Assembly: GCA_963708575.1 (NCBI GenBank)
Contig: CAVPTB010000007.1
Coordinates: 2,542,001-2,606,000 of the forward strand
Reading direction: 5' to 3'
DNA length: 64,000 nucleotides
Source: DASVWZ01 sp963708575
GTDB taxonomy: Bacteria > Acidobacteriota > Terriglobia > Terriglobales > Acidobacteriaceae
Position 1 is the first letter of the stretch. Every line of letters begins with the position of its first letter. The notes beneath the pieces were generated by a model that saw nothing but the letters and a program-made list of their open reading frames with translations, was not told where the DNA came from and made no database searches. This document shows positions 42,896-51,476 of this stretch, piece by piece. The translations under genes were made by a program, and so were the position numbers.

Positions 42896-44054
42896 GGCGC
42901 AGCACGGGAGCAACAACCGCTTCCTGTAGAAGCTCACGAGTTGGGGCAGCGTGTTCAGCCGGGAAGATTGGCAGATATTTCACTGCCAACCCAAACAGCG
43001 CGAAACCCGCAGCGATAATGGCTCCGGTCACGGCAAGCTCGGTCCACTTAGGGATGTAATGCGCCCCCGCCGCGCTCTCGAAACCGGTAATGCTGACGTT
43101 CATGCGGTTGGTGATGAAGCCGAGCACGACACATACCGAGGCCAAATACAGGCCGCCGGCACTCTGGCGAATTTTTGGCTGAAAGAGCAGAGCCAAGGGA
43201 AGAATAAGAGCTAGTGAGATCTCCAGCCAGAAAAGGTACATTTCATACCCCGGTTGCAACGCCAGCCCTAAAACACCGCGATGGAAGAGGTCTTCGAAGC
43301 GCAAGATAGCGTAGACCGAGAGCACTATGACCAATACCCGTCCGAGTTCCTGGAGGATTGGCAGTTCGAGTTCGCGGCCAAAGTGTTTGGAGCTCATCGA
43401 CGACTCGAAGATGGTCATCGCCAGGCCGACAGCAATCGCCGACAAGAAAAAGAACACCGGAAGCAGTGGCGTGTACCAGAACGGGTGCAGCTTTTCCGGC
43501 ATGATCAAGTAGAGGGTGCCGAGCGACGACTGGTGAAGTGTCGAGAGAATCACGCCGAAGATCACGAGCGGGATCAGGAAGCCGCGAATGATCTTCAAGG
43601 GCTTTTGCAGGTTGAACTTCTCCAGCACGATCGGCGAGAACTCGAGCGCGAGCACAGTGGTGTAGAGCATCACGCAATAAGCAACTTCGAACATCACGGA
43701 GTGGGGATTGCGCATGATGAGCGGATGCCAGATGTTGTACGGCTTACCGAGGTCGTACATGAGAGCGACGCAAACTAACATGTAGCCAAGGAATGCGGTG
43801 AGGACGGTCGGGCGAACGATGTCGTGCAGCCGTTTGATATTGAAGATGTGGACGGCCGCAGTGAGAGTAAAGCCACCAGCCGCCAGCATCACACCGCAGA
43901 GCACGTCAAAGCTGATCCATATCCCCCAGGGGAACTGGTCGCTCAGATTAGTAGACGGGCCGAGACCGCGGGTGAATCGTACGACGGTAGCGTAGAAGCC
44001 AGCCACCATCAAAGCGAGGAAGACAAGCTTCCAGAAAGTGAATTTGATTTTCAT
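42882..44054 (-). CDS. NrfD/HybB-like quinone-reactive membrane subunit (module A)
   Basis: This is a 390-aa protein with about ten TM helices of the NrfD/PsrC/HybB family, which passes electrons between a periplasmic FeS protein and the quinone pool. The C-terminal NRMNVSITGFES is a HybB hallmark. It overlaps the upstream HybA-like gene by 4 nt. About 40-50 percent similarity by eye to its partner copy at 48723 shows duplication of the module. No catalytic subunit (hydrogenase or molybdopterin enzyme) is encoded nearby. Confidence 0.88.
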   Translation of the reverse strand: MKIKFTFWKLVFLALMVAGFYATVVRFTRGLGPSTNLSDQFPWGIWISFDVLCGVMLAAGGFTLTAAVHIFNIKRLHDIVRPTVLTAFLGYMLVCVALMYDLGKPYNIWHPLIMRNPHSVMFEVAYCVMLYTTVLALEFSPIVLEKFNLQKPLKIIRGFLIPLVIFGVILSTLHQSSLGTLYLIMPEKLHPFWYTPLLPVFFFLSAIAVGLAMTIFESSMSSKHFGRELELPILQELGRVLVIVLSVYAILRFEDLFHRGVLGLALQPGYEMYLFWLEISLALILPLALLFQPKIRQSAGGLYLASVCVVLGFITNRMNVSITGFESAAGAHYIPKWTELAVTGAIIAAGFALFGLAVKYLPIFPAEHAAPTRELLQEAVVAPVLRHAGD

Positions 44055-44833
44055 CGAGTCCTCCGGTTTTTTTCGTGTGGCTCAGACGTCTGCCCATGGC
44101 CTTCAGCCAAGGCGACTTCTTCCCGGCGGTGCGAGATCCACCAGACTCCCCCGAGTAACATCCCACCAATCGGAACGAAATCCGGGATTCGGGAGAGTAC
44201 ACGGAAAGTGAGCAGAGGCAATGGGTCTTTGGAGAGATCGTTGCGGTAACCGAACTGCTCGAAAGGAACACCGGAGAGGAGCAGGACCGAGGTGCCACCG
44301 ACTTCGGTAAGCCCGTAGATATGGTTCACATACTTGCCGGGATTGTCGTGAATGCGCTGTTGAGCTTCAGCGATCAGGTCGTCGCGCTCGCCGAACTTGG
44401 TGGCGCCGGTGGGACAGATTTCAGCGCATGCGGTCTGCTTCCCTGCAGCTACGCGATCGGGACACATCACGCATTTCTGAACCTTCGGGAAAAGCTTGTT
44501 CCACTCGTACTTGGGGACGCTAAATGGACATGCCACCATACAGTAGCGGCATCCCATGCATTTGTTGGCATCGTAAGTGACCGGCCCGAGGGCAGTCTTC
44601 TTTAGCGCACCCACAGGGCAGACTGAGGCGCACGCTGGTTCCTGGCAATTCATGCACAGGCGGCGCATGAACTTGTCGCCCTTGGTTAAGACTACGGTGT
44701 ATTTGTGGTCAGACTGGCGCTCTTCAGCGGCGACAGCGTCGGTGTAGGGTAGTTTGTTCTGGTCGGCGCAAGCCTGCTCGCATTGCTTGCAACCGATACA
44801 GACAGTGGCGTCATACAACAGAGCCTTGCTCAT
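44051..44833 (-). CDS. HybA-like four-cluster ferredoxin with C-terminal TM (module A)
   Basis: This is a 260-aa electron-transfer protein. Four [4Fe-4S] motifs are seen: CIGCKQCEQAC, CMNCQEPACASVCP, CMGCRYCMVACP and CVMCPDRVA...CAEICP. A C-terminal TM helix (about residues 222-242, VPIGGMLLGGVWWI) anchors it, as in HybA, which differs from soluble DmsB/NrfC types. No Tat signal is seen at the N-terminus, so it would face the cytoplasm unless exported with a partner. GGAGA precedes ATG 44833. It is followed by the HybB-like gene in the same operon. Confidence 0.88.
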   Translation of the reverse strand: MSKALLYDATVCIGCKQCEQACADQNKLPYTDAVAAEERQSDHKYTVVLTKGDKFMRRLCMNCQEPACASVCPVGALKKTALGPVTYDANKCMGCRYCMVACPFSVPKYEWNKLFPKVQKCVMCPDRVAAGKQTACAEICPTGATKFGERDDLIAEAQQRIHDNPGKYVNHIYGLTEVGGTSVLLLSGVPFEQFGYRNDLSKDPLPLLTFRVLSRIPDFVPIGGMLLGGVWWISHRREEVALAEGHGQTSEPHEKNRRTR

Positions 44834-45182
44834 CGAAATCTCTCCTCAATGCTCCCAGGCCGGACTTCCGTTCCAAGGGGATGAGGTAAGAAATCAGCGA
44901 TGATAAAGCTGGAACGGACCTGGAAACCGGACAACAGGACTGCAGCGGCCAGACTGCGAAAAAAGCACCGGGTCCGGAGGTGAGTGCCGGACCCGGGAGG
45001 GCTGATCCCATTCGGGAAATGCGTCGAGGAGTATCAGAGCGGGTTACAGTTCGGCCGCTGTTCCGTGTCCCGCGCCGAATTGAGACGGCGGTTTTCACGA
45101 CTCATACCTCGAGCCTCTCCCTGCCACTCACAGACGGTCTCTCTTGGCCTGGGCGGCAGTGCACGTCCGGGAAACAGCGTAA
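44834..45182. other. 349-nt gap between cytochrome c and FeS genes
   Basis: The terminator of the cytochrome gene lies within it. A 95-aa minus-strand ORF (44811-45098) overlaps the FeS start and looks like noise. The promoter of the FeS operon must lie in the downstream half, or the operon depends on read-through. Confidence 0.45.
44961..44996 (-). terminator. Terminator of the cytochrome c gene
   Basis: A 10-bp perfect GC stem (CCGGGTCCGG/CCGGACCCGG, arms 44968-44977 and 44987-44996) is followed on the minus strand by GTGCTTTTTTC. It lies about 190 nt after the cytochrome stop and 130 nt before the FeS operon start. Confidence 0.8.
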
Positions 45183-45515
45183 CTACTTCTTCTGCAGATC
45201 GCGAACCGCGGCGACCACGCCCTTCACGTCGTCAGCGCTCAAGCCTTTGGTTGCAAACGCGTGTGAGGCCTTCTTGGTCGGGCCGCCATTGGCGACCATG
45301 TCGGTTATCTGCGCGTCGGACAATTTCTTCGCGTCGTCGGAAACCAAACTGGGAATTTTTGCGGCAGGCTTGCCAGCGCCGTCTGGGCCATGACACATAG
45401 CGCACTTTGCCTTGTAGGTGGCAGCGCCGTCCTGGGCCCAAGAAAGATTGGGGATCAGGATGAACAGTGCCAATGCGATCGTTACTACGAGCACCACCAG
45501 CTTCGTCGTCTTCAT
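45183..45515 (-). CDS. Single-heme cytochrome c
   Basis: This is a 110-aa exported c-type cytochrome with signal peptide (1-27, ending SWAQ). The heme site CAMCH is at residues 38-42, and the distal Met ligand is probably in MVANGG or nearby. It resembles class I (c6/c553-like) carriers: KCAMCHGPDGAGKPAAK. GGAG precedes the ATG. It has its own terminator. In this context, it may be an electron acceptor/donor for the FeS-NrfD modules on either side. Confidence 0.88.
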   Translation of the reverse strand: MKTTKLVVLVVTIALALFILIPNLSWAQDGAATYKAKCAMCHGPDGAGKPAAKIPSLVSDDAKKLSDAQITDMVANGGPTKKASHAFATKGLSADDVKGVVAAVRDLQKK

Positions 45516-45794
45516 GATTGCTTTTCTCCGTAATCTAAATTTAGGACTGAGGGAGCCGTAGCCTTACGCGCCGTTCTGGAACATGTTGCGGATTGGGCCA
45601 CTGACGAGCCTCACACGCTGTAAATAATCGCCGCAGCTATGCTGCAACTGTTGAGATTCTCTGCTCAGAGGCGATTATGTGCTGTGATTTCCGTCACTTA
45701 AGGTCGTGACTTTTAGTGTGCGGCGATCTGACACACCACACAGGGTAAATGAATGCATTTAAGGGGTTTCGGAGAAGACGAATGCCCCAGATCG

Positions 45795-46982
45795 TTACCG
45801 ACCGTCTGCTGTGGTGCTTTCTACGAAGTCTCCGGTGTCCAGAGTGCCTCGTTCAGTCTGAAGGGACTGCCCCCCCAAAAGGCGGCGAAAATGGGTGAAG
45901 TAAGCGGGCAGTCCTTCAGAACGTGGAATATCCGGTCCGGAGAGCAGCGCGTAGTGGACGTGGGGAAAGATCGCATCGCCAGAGAATCCGACGCGTCCGA
46001 TAATTTCGCCCTGATGCACTGTCTGGCCAGCCTTTACTCGAACGCTTCCTGGCATCATGTGAGGCAAGAGCGAAAATTCGGAGTTTCCATGATCAAGCAA
46101 TACGAAGTTCCCCAGTTCGGGATCAGCGCCAGTGGGACCTAGGTCCGGCGACACAATGTGCTTGCCCTGAAATTCGTTGTCCGGGATGTCGTTCGCTGAA
46201 GCGACGACTTTTCCATCCGCCGGTGCATAGATCGGAACCCCATAGGTATACCAATTCTTCTTGTTGTAGGGGTCGCCGCGATACATCTGCCCCTTTTCAT
46301 CGACAATCACCAGGTCGGAGGCATAACGATTGGGATTTGCGCGAAGGCCAAGTTTCTGGGCGCTGCCAGCATGCAGCGGGACGCGGCGGTGATGAGCGTA
46401 AAAATCATGCCCCTCCCAGACAAAGACTCTTCCTGCCAGGGGCAGAATAAGGTTGGTTTTTGGTGGGTTGTCGCGCGGCGAAACTGAAATCCGAGTCTCG
46501 ACATCGTAGTCCATAGGCAGCCGGTGGCGGTTCTGTTCCCGTTCTGCGTCGTTGTCTTCGAGAAGGTAGTGAAGGACGTATTCCATGCAATGAATGGGAG
46601 CGCCATCCGGGAAGGAATAAAAAGGATTGAAGATATCGACGGTATCTCCCGGAGCCAGCAAGGCTTTAGCAACGATCTCTACGCCCGGCGCCAGGCCATC
46701 GGAGTTCACGGTCCGGCGCGAGACCAGGCGACCGTCAAAATCGAAAACGCTGACTTGAATTTCGCTAAGGCGGAGAGTTGATTTGTCGTGATTGGAAACG
46801 GCGAGATCGAAATTCAGCAATTGTTGACCATCTCTGTGCTCGATGAGCGGTACATCGGGCTGGGCCGTGACGGAAAGGCCGGAATCGGAAGCGCAGGCGA
46901 TGGGTGCGAGAATCAAGAAGAAAAGACGGAATAATTGAATGAACCTGCGAGAAATCACTGAATGCTCCTGAGTGGTTACCAA
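45795..46982 (-). CDS. M23-like peptidase domain protein, exported
   Basis: This is a 395-aa exported protein with N-terminal hydrophobic signal (residues about 13-31). An Ig-like region covers about 40-190. The C-terminal domain has the beta-sandwich of LytM/M23 peptidoglycan endopeptidases: VPIYAPADGKVVAS, GNFVLLDHGNSEFSLLPHM, the HxH ligand FPHVHYAL. The first half of the zinc site (HxxxD) appears as RYASD, with Arg at the His position, so activity is doubtful and it could be an EnvC-like regulator. Upstream is the divergent H-protein gene. Confidence 0.75.
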   Translation of the reverse strand: MVTTQEHSVISRRFIQLFRLFFLILAPIACASDSGLSVTAQPDVPLIEHRDGQQLLNFDLAVSNHDKSTLRLSEIQVSVFDFDGRLVSRRTVNSDGLAPGVEIVAKALLAPGDTVDIFNPFYSFPDGAPIHCMEYVLHYLLEDNDAEREQNRHRLPMDYDVETRISVSPRDNPPKTNLILPLAGRVFVWEGHDFYAHHRRVPLHAGSAQKLGLRANPNRYASDLVIVDEKGQMYRGDPYNKKNWYTYGVPIYAPADGKVVASANDIPDNEFQGKHIVSPDLGPTGADPELGNFVLLDHGNSEFSLLPHMMPGSVRVKAGQTVHQGEIIGRVGFSGDAIFPHVHYALLSGPDIPRSEGLPAYFTHFRRLLGGQSLQTERGTLDTGDFVESTTADGR

Positions 46983-47093
46983 AGTCGATCATAGCAATCG
47001 GCGAGGCGTCGCAAAATCCGGAAAACTAGCCACTTGCGTCAGCTATCAGAATCGCAGGTCCCGCATTGCGCACTACTGCAAAAAGCAGCGGTT

Positions 47094-47110
47094 CACTGCG
47101 TTTCGCAGTG
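47094..47110. promoter_or_regulatory. Short perfect hairpin upstream of the H-protein-like gene
   Basis: CACTGCG-TTT-CGCAGTG is a 7-bp stem with a 3-nt loop in the 288-nt divergent gap. A role as operator or leader element is possible. Confidence 0.35.
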
Positions 47111-47270
47111 GAAGCGACCAGAACTCGTTACTTCAGTCTCACTCTAAGTCCAGCCACTTCAACAAAACTTCCGATTCCAGTGTTTTGCATGCTGCGTGCA
47201 CTTAAAGAAGACGCTATACGGCTTGTCGCCAGTCTGAGCGTGCGAAGCGACGACCGGAGGGAGGTCTCAA

Positions 47271-47933
47271 ATGTCCATCCTGTTTGTACTCCTAATGTTT
47301 TTGCTAATCATGACCATCAGCTATTTTCGTCAGCCGCAAGACCAACCCGCGGTCCGGCCGGAGTTGTGGGCCAAGCCGCAGGCCCCTCGCGTCGAGCGCG
47401 AGATGGGATTTGAAATTCCGCAGGGATACTGCTTCCATCCCGGCCACACCTGGGTGATGAAGGAAAGCACGGAGAACGCGCGGGTGGGAGTCGACAGCTT
47501 TGCCACGAACCTGTTGGGCAAGATTGACCACATCGACGTGGTTGGTCCAAATCGCTGGGTACGTCAAGGACAGAAATTGATGACAATCAGCAGCGGCGAT
47601 ACCACGGTAGAGCTGTTGTCTCCGGTGGAAGGGGTGGTAACAGCGATCAACAGCGACGCAATCAAAGATCCGAATCTGGTCACGCGTGATCCCTACAAGG
47701 ACGGTTGGATCGCGTTGGTGAAGTCCCCTGAGCTATCGACGAACCAGAAAAACCTGGTGCAGGGCCCGATGGTCGCGCCCTGGATGCAGAACAACGTGAC
47801 CCGCCTGAATGCCACGCTGTCACAGCTTTCGCCGGCGCTGGCGCAGGACGGCGGAGTGCCAGTGAACGGACTGCTGCCGCGACTGACCATCGATCTGAGA
47901 AAAAAACTCTTGAAGGATATTTTCCTGTCGTAG
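47271..47933 (+). CDS. Membrane-anchored glycine-cleavage H-protein homologue without lipoyl lysine
   Basis: This is a 220-aa protein. An N-terminal TM helix at 3-18 precedes an H-protein-like fold: HPGHTWVMKE at 56-65 and ARVGVDSFATNLLGKIDHI at 70-88 match GcvH. The segment where GcvH has its lipoylated Lys reads SGDTTVELLSPVEG (108-121); no Lys is present within it. It therefore cannot carry lipoate in the usual way and is likely structural or adapted to another role. GGAGG precedes the ATG. It begins the plus-strand FeS operon (module B), so a role in this electron-transfer system is inferred. Confidence 0.8.
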   Translation: MSILFVLLMFLLIMTISYFRQPQDQPAVRPELWAKPQAPRVEREMGFEIPQGYCFHPGHTWVMKESTENARVGVDSFATNLLGKIDHIDVVGPNRWVRQGQKLMTISSGDTTVELLSPVEGVVTAINSDAIKDPNLVTRDPYKDGWIALVKSPELSTNQKNLVQGPMVAPWMQNNVTRLNATLSQLSPALAQDGGVPVNGLLPRLTIDLRKKLLKDIFLS

Positions 47934-47961
47934 CTGCACCGAGCAGAAGAAAGGAGAAGTC

Positions 47962-48720
47962 ATGGCTAGCACGAGATCGATTTTGATAGACATCACGAAA
48001 TGCATCGGCTGCCGAAGCTGCGAACAGGCCTGTAAAGAAATTCACGGCTTTCCCAAGGAAACCGAAAGCAAGCTCTCGACCACGGCATTCACCATCGTAG
48101 AAGACCATGGTGACCGGTTCGTGCGGCGCATGTGCATGCACTGCCAGGACCCAGCCTGCGCTTCGGCTTGTCTGGTAGGCGCGCTGAAAAAAACGGCGCT
48201 CGGACCAGTCACTTACGACGGCTCCAAGTGTATTGGCTGCCGGTACTGCATTGTGGCATGCCCGTTTAATGTGCCGAAATACGAGTGGAGCAAGCTGGTT
48301 CCGTACGTCAAAAAGTGCGATGGGTGCTCGGAACGGCAAATCCGAGGCCAGCAACCGGCATGCGTGGAAGCCTGTCCGGTGCAGGCCTCAATTTCAGGGA
48401 CGCGAGAAGAAATGCTCGAAGAGGCGCAGCGGCGAATCCTGAATGACTCGAAGTATGTGAAACACATTTACGGGAGCGAGGAAGCTGGTGGGACTTCGGT
48501 GTTCTTTATCTCGGATGTTCCATTTGAAAAGCTGGGATTTGGAGCTCCGCCCAAGCAACCATTACCCATGCTGACGGCCAGCGCCTTGGGCGACGGACCG
48601 ACAGTCATTCTGGTCGGGGGAGCGTTGCTGTCAGGCTTGTACTGGATCACGCAGCGTCGGGCTGAAGTAGCGATGGCGGAAGCGCGAGAAAGAGCTTCGC
48701 AGTCCGAGGACAGGAGCTAA
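47962..48720 (+). CDS. HybA-like four-cluster ferredoxin with C-terminal TM (module B)
   Basis: This is a 252-aa paralogue of the protein at 44051. Its four [4Fe-4S] motifs are CIGCRSCEQAC, CMHCQDPACASACL, CIGCRYCIVACP and CDGCSERQI...CVEACP. In the second motif the usual CP is CL. The C-terminal TM is at about 215-232 (VILVGGALLSGLYWI), then a short basic tail. GGAGAAG precedes the ATG. It is 28 nt after the H-like gene and 2 nt before the NrfD-like gene, so it is in the same operon. Confidence 0.88.
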   Translation: MASTRSILIDITKCIGCRSCEQACKEIHGFPKETESKLSTTAFTIVEDHGDRFVRRMCMHCQDPACASACLVGALKKTALGPVTYDGSKCIGCRYCIVACPFNVPKYEWSKLVPYVKKCDGCSERQIRGQQPACVEACPVQASISGTREEMLEEAQRRILNDSKYVKHIYGSEEAGGTSVFFISDVPFEKLGFGAPPKQPLPMLTASALGDGPTVILVGGALLSGLYWITQRRAEVAMAEARERASQSEDRS

Positions 48721-48722
48721 TC

Positions 48723-49895
48723 ATGACATCTTCAAAGTTTTCAAAGATAAATCTCTGGCAAGTGATCGTGACGCTGATCTTTGCGGCTGGCATCTACGCT
48801 ACCTACGCGCGGTTTGCGCTCGGATTCAAAGCGGCGACACATCTCACCGACGCTCAGCCGTGGGGATTATGGGTGGGAATCGGGACCCTCTGCGGCGTTG
48901 GTCTTTCGGCTGGCGGGTTCGCGATCGCAGCGGCGGTTTACCTGCTCGGGTTTGAGCGCTACCGGCCGATTCTGAGGACGGCGGTACTGATATCGTTTCT
49001 GGGATATTCCTCAGTGATTGCCGGAATGATGTATGAACTGGGATTGCCGTGGAGAATCTGGCATCCCATTGTGATGTGGAACCGGCATTCGGTGCTATTC
49101 GAAGTTTCCTGGTGCGTGATGCTCTACACCTCGGTGCTGGCACTCGAATTCTCCCCGGCGCTGGTGGAAAAGATTCCGTGGGCCGGGTTGCGGCAACTCT
49201 ACCTGCGATGGCACCACAACCTGCTGATTGCCCTGGTGCTAGCGGGGACGCTTCTTTCGTCGATGCACCAGTCGTTTCTTGGCGGACTCTACCTCATCAC
49301 CAAAGGCAAGCTCGATCCACTCTGGTACAGCCCGTACCTGACCACGATGTTTTATCTCTCGGCGATTCCGGCCGGACTGGCCGTGACGATCATGGCGCTC
49401 TATCTTTGTGTCCGGTCGCTCAATGTAAGAGTGGACATGAGAATCTGCAGCGACATTAGTAAAGTTATCGTGCCCTTGCTGGCCCTCTACGGTGTGTTCC
49501 GGGTGGTCGACTTAATCCGTAATGATGCGACTCAATATCTGTGGATGTGGCGCGAGGAAACCCTATCGTTCTGGCTGGAAATCGCTTTGTTGGTCATTGC
49601 GCCAATCATCCTGTTGAACCGGGATAAGATCCGCAACAATCCGCAAAGCCTTTACTGGACCTGCTCCCTGGTGGTCATGGGCTTTATGGCTAACCGGCTG
49701 AATGTCTCGATCACCGGGTTGCAGTCCAGCTCCGGCGTATATTATGTCCCGAAGTGGACTGAGTTTGCCGCCACGCTGGCGGTGCTTACGGCTGTGGTAC
49801 TGGCATTTCGTTATGCGGTGCTTTACTTGGACATTCTTCCCAAGAACCCGCCGCAGCCCCAGTGGATGGTCCCAAGCGCTGCAGCGGAAGCATAA
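48723..49895 (+). CDS. NrfD/HybB-like quinone-reactive membrane subunit (module B)
   Basis: This is a 390-aa integral membrane protein, same length as its paralogue at 42882. About ten helices; the NRLNVSITGLQS segment near 330 is the HybB-type hallmark. The region GSLRMSMHQ-like LLSSMHQSFLGGLYLI with His/Gln could line the quinone site. It closes the module B operon, which ends in a strong terminator. No catalytic subunit follows. Confidence 0.88.
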   Translation: MTSSKFSKINLWQVIVTLIFAAGIYATYARFALGFKAATHLTDAQPWGLWVGIGTLCGVGLSAGGFAIAAAVYLLGFERYRPILRTAVLISFLGYSSVIAGMMYELGLPWRIWHPIVMWNRHSVLFEVSWCVMLYTSVLALEFSPALVEKIPWAGLRQLYLRWHHNLLIALVLAGTLLSSMHQSFLGGLYLITKGKLDPLWYSPYLTTMFYLSAIPAGLAVTIMALYLCVRSLNVRVDMRICSDISKVIVPLLALYGVFRVVDLIRNDATQYLWMWREETLSFWLEIALLVIAPIILLNRDKIRNNPQSLYWTCSLVVMGFMANRLNVSITGLQSSSGVYYVPKWTEFAATLAVLTAVVLAFRYAVLYLDILPKNPPQPQWMVPSAAAEA

Positions 49896-49919
49896 GAAAA
49901 TCGAGACCTCCACTAAAAC

Positions 49920-49954
49920 CCCCGAGGGCCGGACACCCTCGGGGTTTCTTTTTC
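49920..49954 (+). terminator. Terminator of module B operon
   Basis: A 9-bp stem (CCCCGAGGG/CCCTCGGGG) with a 7-nt loop is followed by TTTCTTTTTCC. It sits 25 nt after the NrfD-like stop. Confidence 0.9.
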
Positions 49955-49978
49955 CTATTGGAGGTGCGGAGAGAAGGG

Positions 49979-50182
49979 TCAAACGATAGAGGCGGCTCTG
50001 ACCAAGCGACGGGAATGAGGCTTAATTTCCGGATTGGAGGCGATCGGTCCTTCCTCCGTTTGTTGCCATGAATGCAACAGCTGTTGGACTTCCCGCAGCA
50101 ACGTTAGCTTCTTGTCCGGATCGCGCTCGGCGAATGCGGCGCGATACAGAATCGCAAAATCGGCAGGTTTGCCTTGAGTCAT
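49979..50182 (-). CDS. Small hypothetical protein
   Basis: This is a 67-aa helical protein (MTQGKPADFAILYRAAFAER...) with an excellent ribosome-binding site (TGGAGG, six nt before ATG). The sequence LLREVQQLLHSW suggests a short helical bundle. The family is unknown. Its quality of start and codon character make it a likely real gene. It lies downstream of, and convergent to, module B. Confidence 0.6.
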   Translation of the reverse strand: MTQGKPADFAILYRAAFAERDPDKKLTLLREVQQLLHSWQQTEEGPIASNPEIKPHSRRLVRAASIV

Positions 50183-50365
50183 TCAAGCCTCCAAGTGCCT
50201 GTGCTTCAATCCTTTAGCTCTGTGATCGGCGGGAGACGCAGGAAAACGATTCAGAGTACTCCGCTTACGAGCGTTCTAACCTCAAGTTATATAAGGTTCA
50301 ATACCATTGTTGCTGTATACGTACCTAGATTCCTTCTGGACGTGCCTAAACATATCGAACCGAAC

Positions 50366-51433
50366 TTAGGATAGTGTTTCCGTGGGATGTGCCGAATAGC
50401 GCGCGACCGCCATTTCCACGATTTCACCAATCAAATCACTGTAAGAACGACCCGAGGACTTAGCGGCCATGGCGAACTCATGCTTGCTGGAGAGCCAGGG
50501 GTTGGGGTTGGCCTCAATTACGTAGACTTCGCCCTTGGGGGTGAGGCGCATATCGATACGTCCGTAGTCGCGCAATTTGACCGCCTGGTAAGCGGCTAAC
50601 CCGGTGGCCTGTAGTTTGGCTACTGTCTCTTCGTCCAGATCCGTCACCAAGTGCGATTTGCTTAGCTTGTAAGCTTGCGTGTCCTTCTCGAATTTCAAAT
50701 CGTAGCTGGCGATTTTAGGCATGCCTTCTGGCAGTTTTGAGAGATCGAGTTCTACCAGCGGAAGGGCCTGCGCACGTTCGTAGCTACCGAGAACTCCCAC
50801 GTAGATTTCCCTACCCTCGATGTACTCTTCGATCAGGGCTGGAGAGTCGAACTCGTTCTGAATGTATTCCACCCGCTCCATGAGTTCCTTGATGCTGCTC
50901 ACGACGGCGCCGGCATCGATACCAATAGAACCGTCTTCCCACACTGGTTTCACGATGAGCGGAAACGAGACGTCATGAGCGTGTTCGATACGGCCCCGGT
51001 AAGCGGTGGCAAAATACGGAGTTTTGATCCCATGGAAGGCGAACATCTTTTTGGCAGTGGCTTTATCCTGCGCCAGGAAGTGCGCGTGCGGCCCGCCACC
51101 GGTGTAGCGAATGCCCATCAAATCCATGTAGGCGGCGATATTCATTTCTTTGGTATCGTCGCCGGCAAAGGATTCGGTGAGATTGAAAATCAGGTCCGCA
51201 CCACATTTGATAAGGGAGGTGAGGCACTGCGCCGTTCCGTCCAGTACCTGATAGAAGGGTTCGTGGCCAATTTTTTCCAGGGCTTCGAAAATTTCTTCTC
51301 GGTCTTCTTTCTCGCGATGAGTCTTGCTGGACTTCTTCTTTTTCTTGCTCGGCTTCTCTTCAGGAACTTCGGCAACCGCGTCCTCCCCCCAAACGTCGTA
51401 GAGAATTCCGATTTTTAGTTTGGCATGGGTCAT
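50366..51433 (-). CDS. D-Ala-D-Ala ligase-like ATP-grasp protein
   Basis: This is a 355-aa ligase of the Ddl superfamily. ATP-grasp features are FPLIVKPVWEDGSIGI (ATP-binding strand), LIEEYIEGREIYVGV, and the Mg site VIEANPNPWLS. The C-terminal HEFAMAAKSSGRSYSDLI matches the Ddl end. An insertion of lysine/glutamate-rich low complexity (about residues 24-46) is unusual for Ddl, so this is probably a peptide- or amino-acid ligase of unknown substrate and not the cell-wall enzyme. It is 43 nt after the metallopeptidase gene on the same strand. Confidence 0.85.
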   Translation of the reverse strand: MTHAKLKIGILYDVWGEDAVAEVPEEKPSKKKKKSSKTHREKEDREEIFEALEKIGHEPFYQVLDGTAQCLTSLIKCGADLIFNLTESFAGDDTKEMNIAAYMDLMGIRYTGGGPHAHFLAQDKATAKKMFAFHGIKTPYFATAYRGRIEHAHDVSFPLIVKPVWEDGSIGIDAGAVVSSIKELMERVEYIQNEFDSPALIEEYIEGREIYVGVLGSYERAQALPLVELDLSKLPEGMPKIASYDLKFEKDTQAYKLSKSHLVTDLDEETVAKLQATGLAAYQAVKLRDYGRIDMRLTPKGEVYVIEANPNPWLSSKHEFAMAAKSSGRSYSDLIGEIVEMAVARYSAHPTETLS

Positions 51434-51476
51434 CGAGGTCTCCGGAAGCGCGGCCGATTTTCCTGAGTGCTAAGGC

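Noticed and set aside
44811..45098. 95-aa minus-strand ORF between cytochrome and FeS genes
   Set aside because: It overlaps a terminator and the FeS start, and has no coding features.
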